Made by a program: the position numbers and the translations under genes. The notes below the pieces were generated by a model. The model worked only from the letters and a program-made list of their open reading frames with translations. It made no database searches and was not told the DNA's origin. From Rosenbergiella metrosideri (lineage in GTDB: Bacteria; Pseudomonadota; Gammaproteobacteria; Enterobacterales; Enterobacteriaceae), in contig NZ_JALBCV010000002.1 in the NCBI RefSeq assembly GCF_022602565.1, positions 298,677-362,676 of the forward strand: a stretch of DNA of 64,000 nucleotides, written 5' to 3'. Positions 45,833 through 56,963 of this stretch are shown here, piece after piece. The stretch's first letter is position 1; the number at the start of each line of letters is the position of its first letter.

Positions 45833-46538
45833 ACAAGTGATGCCAGTTAAATTGGCACAAGCTCTTGCTAACCCATTATTTCCAGCCTTAGACAGCCAAT
45901 TACGTGCAGGTCGCCATATCAGTCTGGAAGATCTCGACCACCATGCTTTATTGATGGATTTTGAGCACGAACTCGCCGAATTTTACGGTCGTTACCACGT
46001 AGAACTTATCCGCGCACCCGAAGGTTTCTTCTATCTGCGTCCACGTTCAACGACGCTTATCGCGCGTTCGGTGCTATCAGAATTGGATATGATGGTCGGA
46101 AAAATACTCTGCTACCTCTATCTCAGCCCAGAACGCTTGGCTAATGAAGGGATTTTCACCTTCCAAGAGCTGTATGACGAACTAGTAAGTTTAGCCGATG
46201 AGAGTAAATTGCTGCGCTATGTTAACCAGCGGTCCACCGGGTCGGATGTCGACAGGGCGAAGCTACTCGACAAAGTACGTTCTTCCTTAAACCGTCTACG
46301 CCGTCTGGGCATGGTATGGTTTATGGCAAATGATAGCAGTAAATTCAGAATTAAAGAGTCAGTCTTTCGTTTTGGTGCAGAAGTGCGCAGTGGCGATGAC
46401 CCTCGTGAAGCGCAACTTCGCTTAATACGCGATGGCGAAGCGGTTGAAATTGACCGCGGCTCAGGGCTGACAGATGAAGATAAAGAGCGTGCCGACGATG
46501 ACGCGGCCGAAGGGCAACAAGAAGGTGATGACGCATGA
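45813..46538 (+). CDS. mukE: Chromosome partition protein MukE
   Basis: KITE subunit that binds the MukF linker. The 241 residues begin [27 protein letters not shown], almost identical to E. coli, and contain the winged-helix segments [15 protein letters not shown] and [12 protein letters not shown]. The last 40 residues are acidic and poorly conserved. The start at 45813 lies inside mukF and is set by this match; translation is coupled. It overlaps mukB by four bases. Confidence 0.96.
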   Translation: MSSTNIEQVMPVKLAQALANPLFPALDSQLRAGRHISLEDLDHHALLMDFEHELAEFYGRYHVELIRAPEGFFYLRPRSTTLIARSVLSELDMMVGKILCYLYLSPERLANEGIFTFQELYDELVSLADESKLLRYVNQRSTGSDVDRAKLLDKVRSSLNRLRRLGMVWFMANDSSKFRIKESVFRFGAEVRSGDDPREAQLRLIRDGEAVEIDRGSGLTDEDKERADDDAAEGQQEGDDA

Positions 46539-49500
46539 TTGAACGTGGAAAATTTCGTTCGCTTACCCTAATAAACTGGAACGGTTTTTTTGCCCGAACG
46601 TTTGACTTAGATGAATTAGTCACGACGCTATCAGGGGGGAACGGTGCGGGTAAATCGACGACCATGGCGGCCTTTATTACCGCGTTAATCCCCGATTTGA
46701 CTCTATTACACTTTCGTAATACTACTGAAGCGGGTGCAACCACCGGGTCTCGAGATAAAGGGTTACACGGTAAACTGCGTCCAGGTGTTTGTTATGCTGC
46801 TTTAGACGTCGTTAACTCCCGTGGACAGCGCTCGCTGGTTGGTGTGCGTCTCCAGCAAGTGGCGGGTCGCGATAAAAAAGTCGATATTAAACCTTTCAGT
46901 ATTCACGATATTCCAGAAGATACCTTACCGACGGATCTCTTAACCGAGGTCTTAAACAGTCGTCAGGCTAAAGTACGTCCGCTGAGCGAAGTGAAAGAGC
47001 GGATGGATGCGCAACAGGTCATGACCTTTAAAGCGTACAGTTCGGTGACCGATTATCACAGCATGATGTTTGACCACGGTATCGTTCCCCGTCGTCTGCG
47101 CAGCCAAAGTGATCGCAGTAAATTCTATCGCCTAATTGAAGCCTCTTTATACGGCGGGATCTCCAGCACCATCACCCGTTCACTGCGCGATTATTTATTA
47201 CCTGAAAACGGTGGTGTGCGTAAGGCTTTCCAAGATATGGAAGGGGCTTTACGCGAAAATAGAATGACGCTTGAAGCGATTCGAGTCACCCAAGCTGACC
47301 GCAGTCTGTTTAAGCACCTGATTACCGAAGCCACGCAATATGTTGCTTCGGACTATATGCGCCATGCCAATGATCGCCGGATTAACTTGGATAGCGCCAT
47401 TGCGCTACGTCAAGAGTTGCTGACGGGCCGCCATCAGTTGAAGACTGAACAATTCCGACATGTGGAGATGGCTCGCGAGCTCTCCGAGCACGTTGGGGCA
47501 GAAGGGGAGTTGGAGAGCGAATATCAAGCTGCCAGTGACCACCTCACCATTGTTCAGAATGCGGTACGTCAGCAAGAAAAAATCGAACGTTACGAAAACG
47601 AGATCGAAGAGCTTTCGTACCGTTTAGAAGAGCAGCAAGAAGTGGTGGCTGAAGCGCAAGAGATCAATGAAGCGCACCTAGAGAACGTTGAAGCTTCTGA
47701 AATCGAAGTGGATGAGCTTAAAAGCCAGCTCGCCAATTTCCAGCAGGCATTGGATGTTCAACAAACGCGCGCTATTCAATATCAACAAGCGGTAAATGCG
47801 CTACAGCGTGCAAAGGATCTCTGTCACCTCGACGATTTATCTGCCGAAAGCGCCGCCGAGTGGCAGGCACGTTTCCAAGCCCGCGAAGAAGAAGCCACCA
47901 ATTTACTGTTGAACTTAGAACAGAAGCTTAGCGTTGCGCAGGCAGCACATAGCCAGTTCAACCAAGCGTTAGAACTAGTGCAACAAATCAGTGGCCCGGT
48001 CAATCGTGCTGAAGCATGGCAAGTTGGACGTGAAGCGCTACGTGAAGCGCAACAACAACGCCATATTGCGGATCAACTCCCTGCATTACGTTTACGCTTG
48101 TCTGAATTAGAACAGCGTCTTCGCGAACAGCATGACGCAGAGCGTCTGCTAGCCGAATTTTGTAAACGTCAAGGCCAGCAATATGAAGCCGATGCGCTTG
48201 AAGACTTACATCGGGAATATGAAGCGCGTATCGAACAATTAAGCTCCGGCGTTGATGAAGCCAGCGAGCAGCGTTTATTACATCGCCAATCATTGGATCA
48301 AATTCGCGAAAAGATCAGCGTACTGACTCACCGCGCGCCTCATTGGTTAGCGGCACAAGAGATCCTGACACAATTAAGCGAGCAGACGGGCCAAGTCTTT
48401 ACGCAAAGCAGTCAGGTAACAGAATATATGCAGTACCTGCTGGAACGTGAGCGGGAAACCACTGTTGAACGTGATGAAGTTGCCAGTCGTCGTCGTCAAG
48501 TCGAACAACAAATTGAGCGCTTGAGCCAGCCGGGCGGCTCAGAAGATAGTCGCTTAAATCATTTAGCTGAAAAGTTTGGCGGCGTTTTGTTATCCGAAAT
48601 TTATGATGACGTCACTCTCGATGATGCGCCTTACTTCTCAGCGCTTTATGGGCCTTCTCGCCATGCGATTGTTGTTCCTGAGCTGGCTCCGGTCCAAGCG
48701 CTGTTGGCTGATCTCGACGATTGCCCTGAAGACCTCTACTTAATTGAAGGGGATCCCCAATCATTCGATGATAGTGTGTTCAGTGTCGAAGAACTGAACC
48801 AAGCAGTGGTGGTCAAGATTGCTGATCGTCAGTGGCGTTATTCGCGTTTCCCGAAGGTCCCTCTCTTTGGCCGTGCCGCCCGTGAAAATCAACTGGAACT
48901 GCTCTCGCAGGAGCGTGATAGTTTAAGCGAAAAATATGCCACCCTGTCGTTTGATGTCCAAAAGTCACAGCGTCTGCACCAATCCTTCAGTCGTTTCATC
49001 GGCAGCCATCTGGCGATTGCCTTTGAACAGGATCCCGAAGCACAAATCCGCCAACTCTCTTCGCGCCGTACCGATATCGAACGGGCAATGGCTCAACACG
49101 AAGCGAATACTCAACAGCAACGCCAACAATTCGAGATGGCTCGTGAAGGGGTGGCATTACTTAACCGTCTTTTACCTCGCGTCAATTTGCTGTTAGACGA
49201 AACTTTAGCAGATCGTTGTGAAGAGTTGCGTGAGCAGGTTGAGGAATCGCAGGAAGCGGCACGCTTCTTACATCAGTTCGGACAGAAGCTTGCCAAGCTC
49301 GAGCCGATGATCAGTGTATTGCAAAGCGATCCAGAACAGCATCAACAGTTACAGGATGATTACCGTACGGCGCAGCAACAGCAGCGCGATTACCGTCAGC
49401 AAGCCTTTGCTCTTACCGAAGTGGTTCAGCGCCGTGCGCACTTTAATTATTCTGAAGCAGAGGGAATGGTTGATGGTAATAGCGATCTCACCCAAAAATT

Positions 49501-50992
49501 GCGCCAGCAGTTAGCGCAGGCTGAGGGTGAGCGTACCGAACTCCGCGACCGTTTACGTCAGCATCAGCAGCAATTGACACAAAGTAGTCAGTTATTGGCC
49601 TCATTAAAAAGTTCATATGATGCGAAGCGCGATATGCTGTCGGAGTTACAGCAAGAGATGCAAGCCTTGGGGGCAAAAGCCGATCCCCATGCTGAGTTAC
49701 AAGCTAAAGAATTGCGTGACTCGCTTTACCATCAGTTAAGCCATAACCGTGCCCGCCGCCATCAATTGGAAAAACAATTGACCTTCTGTGAAGCGGAAAT
49801 GGAGTCCTTACAGAAACGTCTCCGTAAAGTCGAACGGGATTACAGCCAAAGCCGTAACCAAGTGGTCACCGCAAAAGCGGGGTGGTGCACCGTCTTGCGT
49901 TTAGTGAAAGAGAATGGCTTGGAAAGACGTTTACATCGTCGTGAGTTGGCTTATTTAGGCGGTGATGAACTCCGTTCTATGTCGGATAAAGCACTGGGGG
50001 CGTTGCGTTTAGCGGTCGCCGATAACGAACATCTTCGTGACGTGTTACGTCTGTCAGAAGAGCCACGTTATCCGGAGCGTAAGATTCGCTTCTTTATTGC
50101 CGTCTACCAGCATCTTCGTGAGCGGATCCGTCAAGACATTATCCGCACCGATGATCCGATCGAAGCTATCGAACAGATGGAAATCGAGCTTAATCGCTTA
50201 ACGGAAGAGTTAACCTCTCGTGAGCAAACGCTAGCGATCAGTTCTCGTAGTGCCGCGAATATTATTCGTAAGACAATTCAGCGAGAGCAGACCCGTATAC
50301 GCCAATTAAACCAAGGCTTACAAGCGGTCAAATTCGGTCAGGTTAATAGCGTACGCTTGAACGTAAATGTGCGCGAGGCCCACTCGACGCTTCTGGAGAC
50401 CTTGGCACAAGATCATGAGCAGCATCAAGACTTGTTCAACAGTCAACGACTGACCTTTTCTGAAGCGTTAGCCAAACTGTACCAACGTCTCAATCCGCAT
50501 ATCGACTTAGGCAGCCGTACTCCGCAAGTGATCGGTGAAGAGCTGCTGGATTATCGTAACTACTTGGAGATGGAAGTCGAAGTTAACCGTGGCTCTGACG
50601 GTTGGTTACGTGCAGAAAGCGGGGCGCTGTCGACGGGTGAAGCGATCGGTACCGGGATGTCGATATTGGTCATGGTTGTCCAAAGCTGGGAGGATGAATC
50701 GCGTCGTCTCAGAGGGAAAGATATTTCTCCCTGCCGCTTATTGTTCTTGGACGAAGCCGCACGACTGGATGCGCGTTCGATCGCCACGTTATTTGAGCTG
50801 TGTGAGCGACTTGAGATGCAATTAGTGATTGCGGCACCAGAAAATATTAGCCCAGAAAAAGGCACGACTTATAAATTAATGCGTAAAGTCGTTAACGAGA
50901 TCGAACATGTGCATGTGGTTGGATTAAAAGGTTTTTCACCTGAAGTCACCCCCGCGCAGGAGACCGTTGCATCGAACGCTGATGATAACTAG
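46535..50992 (+). CDS. mukB: Chromosome partition protein MukB (SMC-like)
   Basis: ATPase that extrudes and organises chromosomal DNA. The 1485 residues (E. coli 1486) comprise the N-terminal head with Walker [11 protein letters not shown] near 34-43, a long antiparallel coiled coil (about 330-1150), a hinge near 650-770 ([20 protein letters not shown] onward) that binds topoisomerase IV in relatives, and the C-terminal head with signature [14 protein letters not shown] and Walker [15 protein letters not shown]. The frame is intact throughout. It ends at a strong terminator. Confidence 0.97.
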   Translation: MIERGKFRSLTLINWNGFFARTFDLDELVTTLSGGNGAGKSTTMAAFITALIPDLTLLHFRNTTEAGATTGSRDKGLHGKLRPGVCYAALDVVNSRGQRSLVGVRLQQVAGRDKKVDIKPFSIHDIPEDTLPTDLLTEVLNSRQAKVRPLSEVKERMDAQQVMTFKAYSSVTDYHSMMFDHGIVPRRLRSQSDRSKFYRLIEASLYGGISSTITRSLRDYLLPENGGVRKAFQDMEGALRENRMTLEAIRVTQADRSLFKHLITEATQYVASDYMRHANDRRINLDSAIALRQELLTGRHQLKTEQFRHVEMARELSEHVGAEGELESEYQAASDHLTIVQNAVRQQEKIERYENEIEELSYRLEEQQEVVAEAQEINEAHLENVEASEIEVDELKSQLANFQQALDVQQTRAIQYQQAVNALQRAKDLCHLDDLSAESAAEWQARFQAREEEATNLLLNLEQKLSVAQAAHSQFNQALELVQQISGPVNRAEAWQVGREALREAQQQRHIADQLPALRLRLSELEQRLREQHDAERLLAEFCKRQGQQYEADALEDLHREYEARIEQLSSGVDEASEQRLLHRQSLDQIREKISVLTHRAPHWLAAQEILTQLSEQTGQVFTQSSQVTEYMQYLLERERETTVERDEVASRRRQVEQQIERLSQPGGSEDSRLNHLAEKFGGVLLSEIYDDVTLDDAPYFSALYGPSRHAIVVPELAPVQALLADLDDCPEDLYLIEGDPQSFDDSVFSVEELNQAVVVKIADRQWRYSRFPKVPLFGRAARENQLELLSQERDSLSEKYATLSFDVQKSQRLHQSFSRFIGSHLAIAFEQDPEAQIRQLSSRRTDIERAMAQHEANTQQQRQQFEMAREGVALLNRLLPRVNLLLDETLADRCEELREQVEESQEAARFLHQFGQKLAKLEPMISVLQSDPEQHQQLQDDYRTAQQQQRDYRQQAFALTEVVQRRAHFNYSEAEGMVDGNSDLTQKLRQQLAQAEGERTELRDRLRQHQQQLTQSSQLLASLKSSYDAKRDMLSELQQEMQALGAKADPHAELQAKELRDSLYHQLSHNRARRHQLEKQLTFCEAEMESLQKRLRKVERDYSQSRNQVVTAKAGWCTVLRLVKENGLERRLHRRELAYLGGDELRSMSDKALGALRLAVADNEHLRDVLRLSEEPRYPERKIRFFIAVYQHLRERIRQDIIRTDDPIEAIEQMEIELNRLTEELTSREQTLAISSRSAANIIRKTIQREQTRIRQLNQGLQAVKFGQVNSVRLNVNVREAHSTLLETLAQDHEQHQDLFNSQRLTFSEALAKLYQRLNPHIDLGSRTPQVIGEELLDYRNYLEMEVEVNRGSDGWLRAESGALSTGEAIGTGMSILVMVVQSWEDESRRLRGKDISPCRLLFLDEAARLDARSIATLFELCERLEMQLVIAAPENISPEKGTTYKLMRKVVNEIEHVHVVGLKGFSPEVTPAQETVASNADDN

Positions 50993-51021
50993 ATAAGCCA
51001 CAATTATCATTTGCTCGGATT

Positions 51022-51055
51022 AAACGACATTTGTTTATAACAAATGTCGTTTTTT
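51022..51055 (+). terminator. Terminator of the cmoM-mukFEB operon
   Basis: A perfect 12-bp stem (AAACGACATTTG / CAAATGTCGTTT) with a 7-base loop and a T-run of six. Confidence 0.93.
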
Positions 51056-51133
51056 CGTTTACACTCAAAGGAAGAAAATAATAAAAAACATTGAACTTTT
51101 TGGTGCGTGTCTAAACAAGGTAAGGAGTCAGGG

Positions 51134-52915
51134 ATGTTTCTAAAGTGTTTTCAACTTAAACCGGTAGTGCTAGTCGGCGGTATGTCGTTAGCGATCGGTA
51201 GTTCAATGGTAGCGCAAGCCGCCCCTGAACAGGCGAGCTCACCTATTACTCATACTAATACTCCTAGCCAGCGTATTGCGTCGATTTATCAAGCGTTACC
51301 TTCCGGTGTTTCCCCTTATTATGGCAGCTTATTAACTTCCCTCTATCGTCAGCATCATCAGCAACCATTATGGACGGATGAAGCGGCGATCCACAGTTTT
51401 GAGCAGCAACTTTCTGAGGTGGCGTTGTCAGGCGTTCAACCTCAGTTTGCACGCTGGCTCTCGGTATTAAGCCGCAGCGATTTATCCGGTGATGCGCGCG
51501 ATGTCGTGTTATCCGATGCCTTATTGGGGTATTTACAATTTGTGAATGCCGCGCCCGCCCAAGGGGAGTCATGGTTCTATGGTCCAAATGGTTTCCGCCT
51601 GACAGCACCAAGTTCAGCACTTGTAGGGCGTTGGCTGCAAGCCGTTAGCCATGGTACGACGCAGCACTTTATTGAGGGGTTAATGCCTCAGCACCCTCAA
51701 TATCGTCCGATGCAAAAAGCACTGGTGGTTTTATTAGCGGATAATAAGCCTTGGCCGAAGGTCGATTTAACGCATACTATTCGCCCAGGTGATAGCGATC
51801 CGGCCGTTCCGCAATTGCGGCAGTTACTTGTTCGCGCCGGATGGCTCAGTGAAGCGCAAGCACAATCCTCCATTCCTGCTACGCCGCAACCTGATCAATC
51901 GCAATCGACACAACCGCAAACTGTCGCAGCGCCAAGTCAGCAAAGAATGTTATCGCCAACGCCTGCTTCAACAAATGCCGCACCGGCAAGCTCAGGGCCA
52001 GCGGAAGATATCTATTCTGATGCAATGGTTTCAGCTGTGAAACGATTCCAGCATTGGCAAGGATTAACCGATGACGGGATTATTGGTTATAAAACGCGTG
52101 AGTGGCTCAATATTACTCCGCATCAACGTGCGACACTGCTTGCATTGAATATGCAGCGCCTGCGGTTGTTACCTGATGATATGCATAATGGCATCATGGT
52201 TAACATCGCGAACTACTCCCTAAATTATTACGTTGATGGCAAGACTATCCTCTCTTCACGCGTTATTGTGGGTCGCCCAGAAAGGAAAACGCCATTAATG
52301 CGCAGTGCATTAAACAGCGTGGTGCTTAACCCAACGTGGACAGTACCTAACACGCTAATTCGAGAAGATTTAGTGCCGAAACTGCGTAGGGACCCAAGTT
52401 ACTTGGCCAAGCATAATTTCACGCTTTATTCGGGGTGGGGGGCTGACGCGACAATGGTAAACCCGTCAAGTGTTAACTGGCAAACCGTATCAGCTTCTGC
52501 TTTCCCTTATCGCGTCATGCAAGCGCCGGGACCCCAAAACTCCTTGGGGCGCTATAAGTTCAATATGCCGAGTTCTGATGCGATTTACCTTCATGACACG
52601 CCAAATCATGGATTATTCCAGCAAGATATTCGAGCCATTAGCTCTGGTTGTGTGCGGGTTAATAAAGCGTCGCAATTGGCTGGCTTACTTCTGAAAGATG
52701 TCGGTTGGGATCAAAGCCGTATTTCCGCGACACTTGATAGCCGGACGACACGACCTATTGCTATTCGTCATCGTATCCCCGTCAACCTGTATTACTTAAC
52801 GGCGTGGGTGAGTGAGGATGGACAGGCACAATTCCGTACTGACATCTATAATTATGACCAATTAGCGCGTTCAGGCTGGAACGCAATCAACAACGCTGAG
52901 AAGTTTCTATTATAG
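51134..52915 (+). CDS. ldtD: L,D-transpeptidase LdtD
   Basis: Periplasmic enzyme that forms 3-3 (mDAP-mDAP) peptidoglycan cross-links and gives beta-lactam bypass in E. coli (YcbB). The 593-residue precursor has a signal sequence ending SMVAQA, a scaffold domain, a peptidoglycan-binding domain split by a Gln/Pro/Ser/Thr-rich insert (about 255-295) before VKRFQHWQGLTDDGIIGYKT, and the YkuD catalytic domain with YLHDTPNH and the active-site cysteine in SSGCVRVN near residue 505. Start: ATG 51134 with AAGGAG six bases upstream; a GTG at 51107 lacks such a site. mepK follows 153 bases later. Confidence 0.95.
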   Translation: MFLKCFQLKPVVLVGGMSLAIGSSMVAQAAPEQASSPITHTNTPSQRIASIYQALPSGVSPYYGSLLTSLYRQHHQQPLWTDEAAIHSFEQQLSEVALSGVQPQFARWLSVLSRSDLSGDARDVVLSDALLGYLQFVNAAPAQGESWFYGPNGFRLTAPSSALVGRWLQAVSHGTTQHFIEGLMPQHPQYRPMQKALVVLLADNKPWPKVDLTHTIRPGDSDPAVPQLRQLLVRAGWLSEAQAQSSIPATPQPDQSQSTQPQTVAAPSQQRMLSPTPASTNAAPASSGPAEDIYSDAMVSAVKRFQHWQGLTDDGIIGYKTREWLNITPHQRATLLALNMQRLRLLPDDMHNGIMVNIANYSLNYYVDGKTILSSRVIVGRPERKTPLMRSALNSVVLNPTWTVPNTLIREDLVPKLRRDPSYLAKHNFTLYSGWGADATMVNPSSVNWQTVSASAFPYRVMQAPGPQNSLGRYKFNMPSSDAIYLHDTPNHGLFQQDIRAISSGCVRVNKASQLAGLLLKDVGWDQSRISATLDSRTTRPIAIRHRIPVNLYYLTAWVSEDGQAQFRTDIYNYDQLARSGWNAINNAEKFLL

Positions 52916-52923
52916 ATTTATCG

Positions 52924-52949
52924 TTCAGCTGGTGGATAAGCCAGCTGAA
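52924..52949 (+). terminator. Hairpin after ldtD
   Basis: A 9-bp stem (TTCAGCTGG / CCAGCTGAA) with an 8-base loop, nine bases after the ldtD stop; only a weak U-tract (GATCTTTC) follows. The Chi octamer GCTGGTGG falls across its left arm and loop, probably by chance. Confidence 0.65.
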
Positions 52950-53068
52950 GATCTTTCTAATTGTAATTAAATTGATCGTTCTCATGTCTGCGTCTTGACG
53001 AAGGGCAACACTCTGGGTATGGTTCCTCTGTTGTTTTTTTGTCCTTTCTTCTCGCGGATGTCATGCCC

Positions 53069-53626
53069 ATGGAAAAAATTGATTCACATCGTCGTAAACT
53101 GCTTTTACTTGGTTCAGCTGCAGCAGGCATCTCTTGCCTACCTCATTTCGCACATGCCTCTTTATCGACCTCGCGACCTAGAATTTTGACGTTAAATAAC
53201 ATCAATACGGGTGAGAGCTTAAAAGCAGAGTTCTTCAATGGTAAAACGTATAATCCGAGTGAACTTGCAAGGCTCAATCATTTTTTCCGTGATTACCGAG
53301 CAGAGAAAATTCATGCCATAGACCCACACCTCTTTGACCATATCTACCGCCTTCAAGTGATGTTGGAAACCCGTAAGCCTATTCAATTAGTTTCAGGCTT
53401 CCGTAGCATTGCCACGAACAATCAGTTGCGTGGTAGAAGTGCTCACAGCGGTGTTGCCAAACACAGCTATCATACCTTAGGCCAAGCAATGGATTTCCAC
53501 ATCGAAGGTGTTGCACTCAGCAACGTGCGCAAAGCTGCATTAAAAATGAATGCCGGCGGAGTGGGCTATTATCCTAAGAGTAACTTCGTGCATATCGATA
53601 CCGGCCCCGTTCGTCATTGGTCCTGA
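53069..53626 (+). CDS. mepK: Murein DD/LD-endopeptidase MepK (YcbK), M15 family
   Basis: Zinc endopeptidase that in E. coli cleaves 3-3 (mDAP-mDAP) cross-links, and 4-3 less well, to let the sacculus grow. The 185 residues begin with a Tat-type signal ([15 protein letters not shown], twin arginines at 9-10; cleavage after FAHA). The M15A zinc site is seen in [14 protein letters not shown] and [13 protein letters not shown]. The start at 53069 gives the family N-terminus [10 protein letters not shown]; an ATG two codons earlier (53063) is possible and has a closer GCGGATG. It directly follows ldtD, which makes the bond it cuts. Confidence 0.93.
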   Translation: MEKIDSHRRKLLLLGSAAAGISCLPHFAHASLSTSRPRILTLNNINTGESLKAEFFNGKTYNPSELARLNHFFRDYRAEKIHAIDPHLFDHIYRLQVMLETRKPIQLVSGFRSIATNNQLRGRSAHSGVAKHSYHTLGQAMDFHIEGVALSNVRKAALKMNAGGVGYYPKSNFVHIDTGPVRHWS

Positions 53627-53627
53627 G

Positions 53628-54278
53628 ATGAGTCATTCCATGAGCGCTATAGCGATTACGCAGATCCCAGTCACGGCTTTCGCACAAAATTGTAGCCTAG
53701 TCGTCTGTACTCAAACTGGCAGTGCGGCGCTTATAGACCCAGGCGGTGACGCAGAGAAGATTACGGCACTGTTGCACCAACAGGGCATTGAGATCGATAA
53801 AATTTTACTGACGCATGGTCATTTAGATCATGTGGGGGCGGCAAAGTTATTGGCGCAACAGTTTAATGTCCCGTTAATTGGTCCTCATCGTGATGATTTT
53901 TTTCTCTTTGAGAGTTTACCTCAGCAAAGCGCAATGTTTGGTTTCCCACATTGCGAGGTGTTTTATCCCGATCAATGGTTAGCGGAAGGCGAGTCGGTCA
54001 GCGTTGGCGCGCTAGATTTCAGTGTCCTCCATTGCCCAGGTCACACGCCTGGACATATCGTGTTTTACCAGGCAGAGCAACACTTGCTGATTTCGGGTGA
54101 TGTGATATTCAAAGGTGGGGTGGGGCGCAGTGATTTTCCCCGAGGTAATGGACAACAATTGATTGAGTCAATTGAACAGAAGTTACTGCCGTTAGGAGAT
54201 GACGTGACATTTATCCCAGGTCATGGTCCCCGCTCAACCCTTGGACACGAACGCCTCACTAATCCTTTTTTACGCTGA
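53628..54278 (+). CDS. ycbL: YcbL, glyoxalase II-like metallo-hydrolase
   Basis: Metallo-beta-lactamase-fold enzyme with type II glyoxalase activity in Salmonella relatives (hydrolyses S-lactoylglutathione to lactate and glutathione). The 216 residues hold the metal motif [12 protein letters not shown], the histidine in HCPGHTPGH, the bridging aspartate in [16 protein letters not shown] and [12 protein letters not shown]. The start is ATG 53628, one base past the mepK stop; ATG 53640 is also possible and neither has a strong ribosome binding site. Likely co-transcribed with mepK. Confidence 0.9.
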   Translation: MSHSMSAIAITQIPVTAFAQNCSLVVCTQTGSAALIDPGGDAEKITALLHQQGIEIDKILLTHGHLDHVGAAKLLAQQFNVPLIGPHRDDFFLFESLPQQSAMFGFPHCEVFYPDQWLAEGESVSVGALDFSVLHCPGHTPGHIVFYQAEQHLLISGDVIFKGGVGRSDFPRGNGQQLIESIEQKLLPLGDDVTFIPGHGPRSTLGHERLTNPFLR

Positions 54279-54279
54279 T

Positions 54280-54310
54280 AAAAAAAGCCCGGTAATGACC
54301 GGGCATCTAT
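54280..54310. terminator. Bidirectional terminator between ycbL and aspC
   Basis: A 7-bp stem (GCCCGGT / ACCGGGC) with AATG loop; seven A on the left give the U-tract for aspC, and ATCTATTTTT on the right serves ycbL. Confidence 0.87.
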
Positions 54311-54312
54311 TT

Positions 54313-55506
54313 TTATCGCGTTACGCTAATAATTGATTCGCAGAGACGTGACATATTTTCCGGTGTCATCCCGGCAATATTGATCCGACCTGATGCAACC
54401 GCGTAGATCGCAAACTCTTCCCGTAACCGTAATACTTGTTCTTTAGTTAGCCCGCTGTAAGAAAACATCCCATTTTGTTTATTAATAAATGAGAAGTCTT
54501 GGGTCGCCCCTTTTTCTTGTAACGTTTGTACGAACAGTTGACGCATACGCTGAATACGCTGGCGGACTTCTAAAAGCTCTTGCTCCCAAATCGCTCTCAG
54601 ACTGTCATCATTTAAAATCGTTGCTACGACGGCGGCACCGTGTGACGGCGGATTGGAGTAATTTGCACGGATCACGGCTTTAACTTGGCTAAATGCATCA
54701 CTACCAGCTTGAGCTGTAGTGCTTTTCAGCGTAAAAGCACCGGTACGTTCATTATATAAACCGAAGTTTTTAGAGAAAGAGCTACAAACAATAAACTCTT
54801 GGTGAGATTGCGCAAATAAACGTAGGCCTTGCGCATCTTCATCCAAACCTTGTCCGAGACCTTGATAGGCAAAATCGAATAGCGGAAGCAAGGCTTTACG
54901 CAGCAGCAGTTCAGAAAGCTGCTGCCACTGTTCTAAGGTGGGGTCGATACCCGTTGGATTATGGCAACATCCATGAAGGAGTACGACATCCCCCGCTTCC
55001 GCAGACTCTAATGAGTCGAGCATTGCCGAGAAATCGAGACTATGGGTCTCTGGCTGATAGTAGTGATAAGTCGCGACCTCTAAGCCACTCGCAGCAAAAA
55101 TATTATGGTGGTTTGGCCAACTTGGATTACTGACCCAAACTCGCTTAGCGGTGGTGTGTTGAGCAAGGAAATCTGCGGCAACACGTAAAGCTCCTGTGCC
55201 ACCCGGCGTTTGCGCCGTGAAGAGGCATTGTGTAGCGAGAATAGGATTGCCCGTACCGAAAAGTAAGCGTTGGCTTGCCTGGGCATAAGCGCTGTTACCT
55301 TCAATACTGAGATAATTTTTACTTGTTTCAGTTTCGACTAACTGCTGTTCAGCCTTTTTGACACTGACCATCACAGGGGTGTGACCGGTCTCATCTTTAT
55401 AGACCCCTATACCTAAATTAATCTTGTTAGGGCGAAGATCGTTCTTATATAAATCCGCTAGCCCTAAAATAGGATCAGCCGGCGCAGCAGGAATTGATTC
55501 AAACAT
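54313..55506 (-). CDS. aspC: Aspartate aminotransferase
   Basis: PLP enzyme that interconverts aspartate/2-oxoglutarate and oxaloacetate/glutamate, and also aromatic amino acids. The 397 residues (E. coli 396) start [20 protein letters not shown] and include the substrate-site [37 protein letters not shown] and the PLP lysine in [13 protein letters not shown] near residue 247. GGAT eight bases before ATG 55506 favours it over the ATG two codons earlier. It lies downstream of ompF with a terminator between, as in E. coli. Confidence 0.95.
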   Translation of the reverse strand: MFESIPAAPADPILGLADLYKNDLRPNKINLGIGVYKDETGHTPVMVSVKKAEQQLVETETSKNYLSIEGNSAYAQASQRLLFGTGNPILATQCLFTAQTPGGTGALRVAADFLAQHTTAKRVWVSNPSWPNHHNIFAASGLEVATYHYYQPETHSLDFSAMLDSLESAEAGDVVLLHGCCHNPTGIDPTLEQWQQLSELLLRKALLPLFDFAYQGLGQGLDEDAQGLRLFAQSHQEFIVCSSFSKNFGLYNERTGAFTLKSTTAQAGSDAFSQVKAVIRANYSNPPSHGAAVVATILNDDSLRAIWEQELLEVRQRIQRMRQLFVQTLQEKGATQDFSFINKQNGMFSYSGLTKEQVLRLREEFAIYAVASGRINIAGMTPENMSRLCESIISVTR

Positions 55507-55600
55507 AGTCATATCCGAATTGAAGTGTGGTAAGCGTTAGGGTAGCGGGATGTCGACGCCCGTACAACGACTAATAAAAAATTTTCGGTGGGAAATGGCA

Positions 55601-55629
55601 TGAAAAGTGGCTACCCATTAGGTAGCCAC
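55601..55629 (-). terminator. Terminator of the ompF-type porin
   Basis: A 9-bp stem (GTGGCTACC / GGTAGCCAC) with a 5-base loop, followed on the minus strand by TTTTCA. It sits ten bases past the porin stop. Confidence 0.87.
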
Positions 55630-55638
55630 AGCTAAGAC

Positions 55639-56718
55639 TTAGAATTGGTACACCAGACCCGTTGCAATGGTGTTATCGTTGTTAATACCGAGCTTGTTAT
55701 TTTTGCTTAGTTGATTAATTCGGTAATCAACATAGGTCGACATGTTTTTGTTGAAGTAGTAGCTCGCGCCAACATCGATATATTTTACGAGGTCAACATC
55801 CCCGATCCCTTCAACATCTTTTGCTTTTTGCTGGATAAAGGCTAAGGATGGGCGTAAACCGAAGTCGAATTGATACTGCGCAACGGCTTCGAAGTTCTGT
55901 GTTTTATTCGCAAAACCAGATTTAGATACCCCATTAATATCGCTACTAATACGGGTGGCATTTTGCCCTTCAGCATAAGTGACGGCAACATACACAGGGG
56001 CATTATCATATTTCAGGCCTACCCCCCACACGCTGGCGGTATCGCCACTGCCGTAATCCATATTACGTTGCTTTGTGGTACGGTTTTGTTGTTGGTAAGC
56101 ACCGGTGATCGCAAAGCTGTAAGGCAGCGCATAACTGGTCGATACGCCCCAGCCATCGCCATTAGAACGTTGTGCATCATCGCGTTCGTTTTTACCTTGA
56201 TATTGTAGGGCGATATTTAGTCCTTCAACTAATCCGAAGAAATTAGCGTTACGATAAGTCGCAACGCCGGTGGTACGGCCTGTCATCGAATCAGAGTAAC
56301 TAAAGTTACCCCCAAATTCTGGCAGCATATCGGTGTAACTTAACACGTCATACGCAGCAGCATAGTTCCGACCGTAATCGAAGGAACCATACTGATTAAA
56401 ACGCAGGCCAGCGAAGCCTAAGCGGGTTTTGTTACCGTCCTGCGCATCGCTACCTTCGCTATTATTAGCTTGGATATTATATTCCCATTGACCGTATCCG
56501 GTCATATTCTCATTGATCTGCGTTTCACCTTTGAATCCAAAACGCACATATGAGAAATCCCCATCATTACTGTTATCATTCGAGAAGTAATGTAATCCAA
56601 CTGCCCTGCCATATAAATCTAACTTGTTACCGTCTTTGTTGTAAATTTCTGCAGCCTGAGCTGAAGAGATAGCCAAAAGACTTGGAACCAGTAGAGAAAG
56701 AACTTTGCGCTTCATCAT
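55639..56718 (-). CDS. ompF: OmpF/OmpC-type trimeric porin
   Basis: General diffusion channel of the outer membrane. The 359-residue precursor (E. coli OmpF 362) has a signal peptide [22 protein letters not shown], mature start [19 protein letters not shown], the loop-3 constriction segment with DMLPEFGG, and a C-terminal strand ending in the BAM signal [13 protein letters not shown] five bases before ATG 56718 reproduces the E. coli ompF start context (ATGAGGGTA). Position between asnS and aspC identifies it as ompF; pore size and surface loops differ from E. coli. Confidence 0.92.
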   Translation of the reverse strand: MMKRKVLSLLVPSLLAISSAQAAEIYNKDGNKLDLYGRAVGLHYFSNDNSNDGDFSYVRFGFKGETQINENMTGYGQWEYNIQANNSEGSDAQDGNKTRLGFAGLRFNQYGSFDYGRNYAAAYDVLSYTDMLPEFGGNFSYSDSMTGRTTGVATYRNANFFGLVEGLNIALQYQGKNERDDAQRSNGDGWGVSTSYALPYSFAITGAYQQQNRTTKQRNMDYGSGDTASVWGVGLKYDNAPVYVAVTYAEGQNATRISSDINGVSKSGFANKTQNFEAVAQYQFDFGLRPSLAFIQQKAKDVEGIGDVDLVKYIDVGASYYFNKNMSTYVDYRINQLSKNNKLGINNDNTIATGLVYQF

Positions 56719-56919
56719 TAATACCCTCATTGGCATTATTGTTAATTATTTTTATGTTCTAGAGATTAAAAGCCCATTGCGGGCCCGTATTGAATAGCAT
56801 TTTTAGCGCTATTTACAACTGTATTGAAACGAAATAAAGATGGAAATCACATTTATAGCCGTATCAAAAAGTAACATAATGTGACTTGGCACTTTTTGCA
56901 ATGATCTCTGTCAACGGGC
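56719..56919 (-). promoter_or_regulatory. ompF upstream region with an OmpR-box candidate
   Basis: At 56859-56878 the minus strand reads GTTACTTTTTGATAC, close to the OmpR site consensus (TTTACTTTTTG.AACAT) and located about 140-160 bases before the start, as in E. coli. The leader near the start is A/T-rich. A core promoter could not be fixed with confidence. Confidence 0.5.
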
Positions 56920-56945
56920 AAAAAAAAATCCGCCGAAGCGGATTT
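56920..56945 (-). terminator. Terminator of asnS
   Basis: An 8-bp stem (AAATCCGC / GCGGATTT, minus strand) with TTCG loop followed by a long T-run. Confidence 0.92.
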
Positions 56946-56963
56946 CTATAAGTGAGGCTTATG

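Noticed and set aside
50560-50865. Antisense ORFs of 60-130 residues inside mukB and other large genes
   Set aside because: They lie opposite clearly conserved coding sequence, have no family features and are expected by chance at this coding bias.
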